Below are positions 62,600 to 64,000 of a DNA stretch of 64,000 nucleotides, piece after piece. The position numbers and the translations under genes are program-made. Below the pieces are notes generated by a model that saw only the letters and a program-made list of their open reading frames with translations, had not been told where the DNA came from and did not search any database. Positions within the stretch are counted from its first letter, which is position 1; the number at the start of each line of letters is the position of its first letter. The DNA comes from Nannocystis sp. (GTDB lineage Bacteria; Myxococcota_A; Polyangia; Nannocystales; Nannocystaceae): the NCBI GenBank assembly GCA_016712315.1, contig JADJRG010000017.1, forward strand, positions 682,001 to 746,000, in the 5' to 3' direction.

Positions 62600-62833
62600 G
62601 GAGCCTCTTCCCTCGCGAACACCGCGACCAGGGGGGGCCCGCCGCTGGCGTTCGACCGCGAGGTCGCCGGCCAGGCGATCGAGCTCGGGCCGGACCGCTT
62701 CCTGCTCCTCCGCGGCCGCCAGCGCGCGATGATCCGCCTCGATGGCGACACGGCCCAGCTCGAGAGATCTCACCCCACAACGACGGCCGATGACCCTCGC
62801 GCGAGCTGTGGTGAAGTTTTCAGCGGAGGCTAA
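62600..62833 (+). pseudogene. Possible gene remnant or small hypothetical ORF
   Basis: The frame reading FDREVAGQAIELGPDRFLLL and MIRLDGDTAQLE looks protein-like but has no start of its own that avoids the amidinotransferase start region, and ends at TAA 62831-62833, which shares its bases with the opposite-strand stop of the lectin-repeat gene. Probably a truncated remnant or chance coding; no family seen. The rest of the 62482-62829 gap shows nothing else. Confidence 0.25.
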
Positions 62834-64000
62834 GGCGAACAGCGCTCGCGCGCCCACTGCTCCCACTCCGCCGAATTGGAGTGCGTGTAGACCGACCCGT
62901 CGGGACGAACGCCGAGGTGCTGCCCATGGGCCGAACGGATCAACGTCGTGTTGTTCGGGCCCTCCACGAAGCGCCACCTCTCCCACGCGTCGCGGTTCGT
63001 GTGGGTGTAGACCCTCCCGTCGGGCGTTGCGCCGAGCTGGAGGCCGTGGGCGCTCACCAGGTAGACCAGCCCATCGCCCGCGTCCTCGACCCGCCAGATC
63101 TCCCACTCGAGCCGGTTCGCGTGGCCATAGACGGAGCGGTCAGGTCGCGCGCCGAGCCGCAAGTTCAGGGCTGTGTTGCTAAGAAACTGGCGCCCCAGCA
63201 CCGGCGCCGGCTGGCGCCCTGGCAGGCCCTCGAGGATCCAGTCGCTGCCGCCTCCCTTCGCCCAGGTGGTCACCCCCTGCGGTGAATCGGGGCGGTGCAG
63301 GTAGTCGCCCTTCCACGAGCGCAGGGCCATCCTCTCCCCGCTCTGCTCGAGCGTCCAGCGGCTGCCGCCGGTCGCTGTCCACGTCGTCACCCCTTGCGGC
63401 GAGTCTGGACGATGCAGGTAGTCGCCCTTCCACGACTTGAGCAAGAACCCGCCGCCGGGCGCCCGCTCGGGCCGCCACACGTTCCCTACCCCAGAGTGCC
63501 AGGTGGTGACGCCGCTCGGCGAGTCAGGGCGGTGCAGGCAGTCGCCCTTCCACGAGCGCAGGCGGACGAAGTCGAAGCGCAGCAGCGCCTCGACGTCGCG
63601 GATCATCACCTTGCCCGCCATCGCCGTGACCATGATCGCCTGCTCGTTCGCCGGCTGCTGCTGCACGCGCACTGCGGCGTCGAAGCTCGGCCCCTCTTGG
63701 GCGAGCCGCACCGCGGCGAGGTTCGTCGACATCGGCCCGCTCCCCGGCGAGAGCGAGGCCTTCTCGATCTTGACGAGGCTGAGCCCCTGGAGCACGCGGA
63801 AGCCGCGGAACGAGAAATTCTGGGACAACAGGACGTTCCCGCCGAGGTTGAGCGAGGGCCCGCTCTGCGGGCTCTCGTGCTCGCCGACACCGACGCCAGG
63901 CGCGCTCCCGGGCGTGAGCGGGATCTTCAGCGTGAGGCCCGGCATGAAGTATTTGTCGGCGAAGGCCTCCCGCCCGGCGAAGACCATCCACACCTCGACG
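62830..64000 (-). CDS. Lectin/fascin-like repeat protein, 5' end outside window
   Basis: At least 388 residues, start beyond the right edge. After an N-terminal beta-rich region (GLTLKIPLTPGSAPGVG, NVLLSQNFSFRGFRVLQG), three copies of a ~45-residue unit occur, each with SWKGDYLHRPDSPQGVTTW (one has DC instead of DY and SG instead of QG) and a closing W..E; three shorter units of the type HGLQLGATPDGRVYTHTNRDAWERW end the protein. This matches beta-trefoil fascin-like or ricin-type lectin repeats, which bind sugars, often in toxins or surface adhesins. No enzyme domain is visible in the part present. Confidence 0.75.
   Translation of the reverse strand, partial: VEVWMVFAGREAFADKYFMPGLTLKIPLTPGSAPGVGVGEHESPQSGPSLNLGGNVLLSQNFSFRGFRVLQGLSLVKIEKASLSPGSGPMSTNLAAVRLAQEGPSFDAAVRVQQQPANEQAIMVTAMAGKVMIRDVEALLRFDFVRLRSWKGDCLHRPDSPSGVTTWHSGVGNVWRPERAPGGGFLLKSWKGDYLHRPDSPQGVTTWTATGGSRWTLEQSGERMALRSWKGDYLHRPDSPQGVTTWAKGGGSDWILEGLPGRQPAPVLGRQFLSNTALNLRLGARPDRSVYGHANRLEWEIWRVEDAGDGLVYLVSAHGLQLGATPDGRVYTHTNRDAWERWRFVEGPNNTTLIRSAHGQHLGVRPDGSVYTHSNSAEWEQWARERCSP

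Noticed and set aside
62438..63106. Open frame on the minus strand of ~220 residues across the amidinotransferase start and lectin 3' end.
   Set aside because: Composition is Arg/Gly-rich and low in order; it overlaps two real genes in other frames.
1..64000. tRNA, rRNA, riboswitch or CRISPR array.
   Set aside because: No clover-leaf with CCA-like end, rRNA core sequence, or regularly spaced repeat was found by eye; a covariance-model scan is needed for small RNAs.

Overview
The window is very GC-rich and densely coded, with many 1-4 base ATGA/GTGA overlaps between genes. Three things point to a myxobacterium (Myxococcota/Polyangia), probably of the Nannocystis/Plesiocystis/Enhygromyxa type: many secreted lipoproteins with Ser/Glu/Asp/Gly stalks, an FHA-sigma54 activator together with a Ser/Thr kinase carrying TPRs, and NHL-propeller and cytochrome lipoproteins. 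This placement is inferred from gene content; no rRNA or tRNA gene was seen. All identifications come from reading motifs and recalling protein families, not from searches.

Layout. 1-2845: two secreted propeller proteins, the second a di-heme c peroxidase-like lipoprotein. 2911-3321: msrB. 3526-8003: a two-gene cassette (P-loop ATPase plus a 1088-residue protein ending in an Apea-like HEPN motif) that looks inserted; it is the best candidate here for an undescribed conflict or defence system. 8029-10877: amino-acid permease divergent from an FHA/sigma54 activator without GAFTGA. 10909-15927: small membrane protein, a metzincin-like protein that has lost its zinc ligands, amidase, membrane and TPR proteins, AlkB-like dioxygenase. 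15924-23458 (minus strand): a liu/atu-like acyl-CoA carboxylase operon (SDR, carboxyltransferase, hydratase, biotin carboxylase, BKACE/DUF849, broken acyl-CoA dehydrogenase, PHA-system protein), divergent from an SCP2 protein. 24160-35133: porin, TPR protein, M20 amidohydrolase, a cysteine-rich redox-like protein, an ECF sigma/anti-sigma/lipoprotein operon, a P-loop protein and two tandem prolyl iminopeptidases. 35249-41080: DUF4139 lipoprotein, receiver protein, unknown protein, soluble histidine kinase, radical SAM enzyme. 41143-46858: two converging clusters of NHL/P460/propeller lipoproteins. 47148-57098: RtcB, ABC ATPase with an ABC-2 permease/M1 peptidase fusion, copper monooxygenase-like lipoprotein, EF-hand lipoprotein, fatty-acid desaturase. 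57301-64000: a kinase-TPR gene cut at its catalytic loop by a tyrosine-recombinase element, then an amidinotransferase and a lectin-repeat protein that runs off the right edge.

The sequence itself carries a warning. At least nine genes have frame breaks. Seven breaks fall exactly at a short CT(T/A)(A/G)G-type signature that appears to replace a simple G/C-only or near-G/C codon context; others are single-base indels or homopolymer errors. These look like systematic consensus errors, possibly at modified bases, more than true pseudogenes. I therefore annotate most broken genes as one CDS and say where the frame changes. The kinase (cut by an integrase) and the acyl-CoA dehydrogenase (internal in-frame deletion) are listed as pseudogenes.
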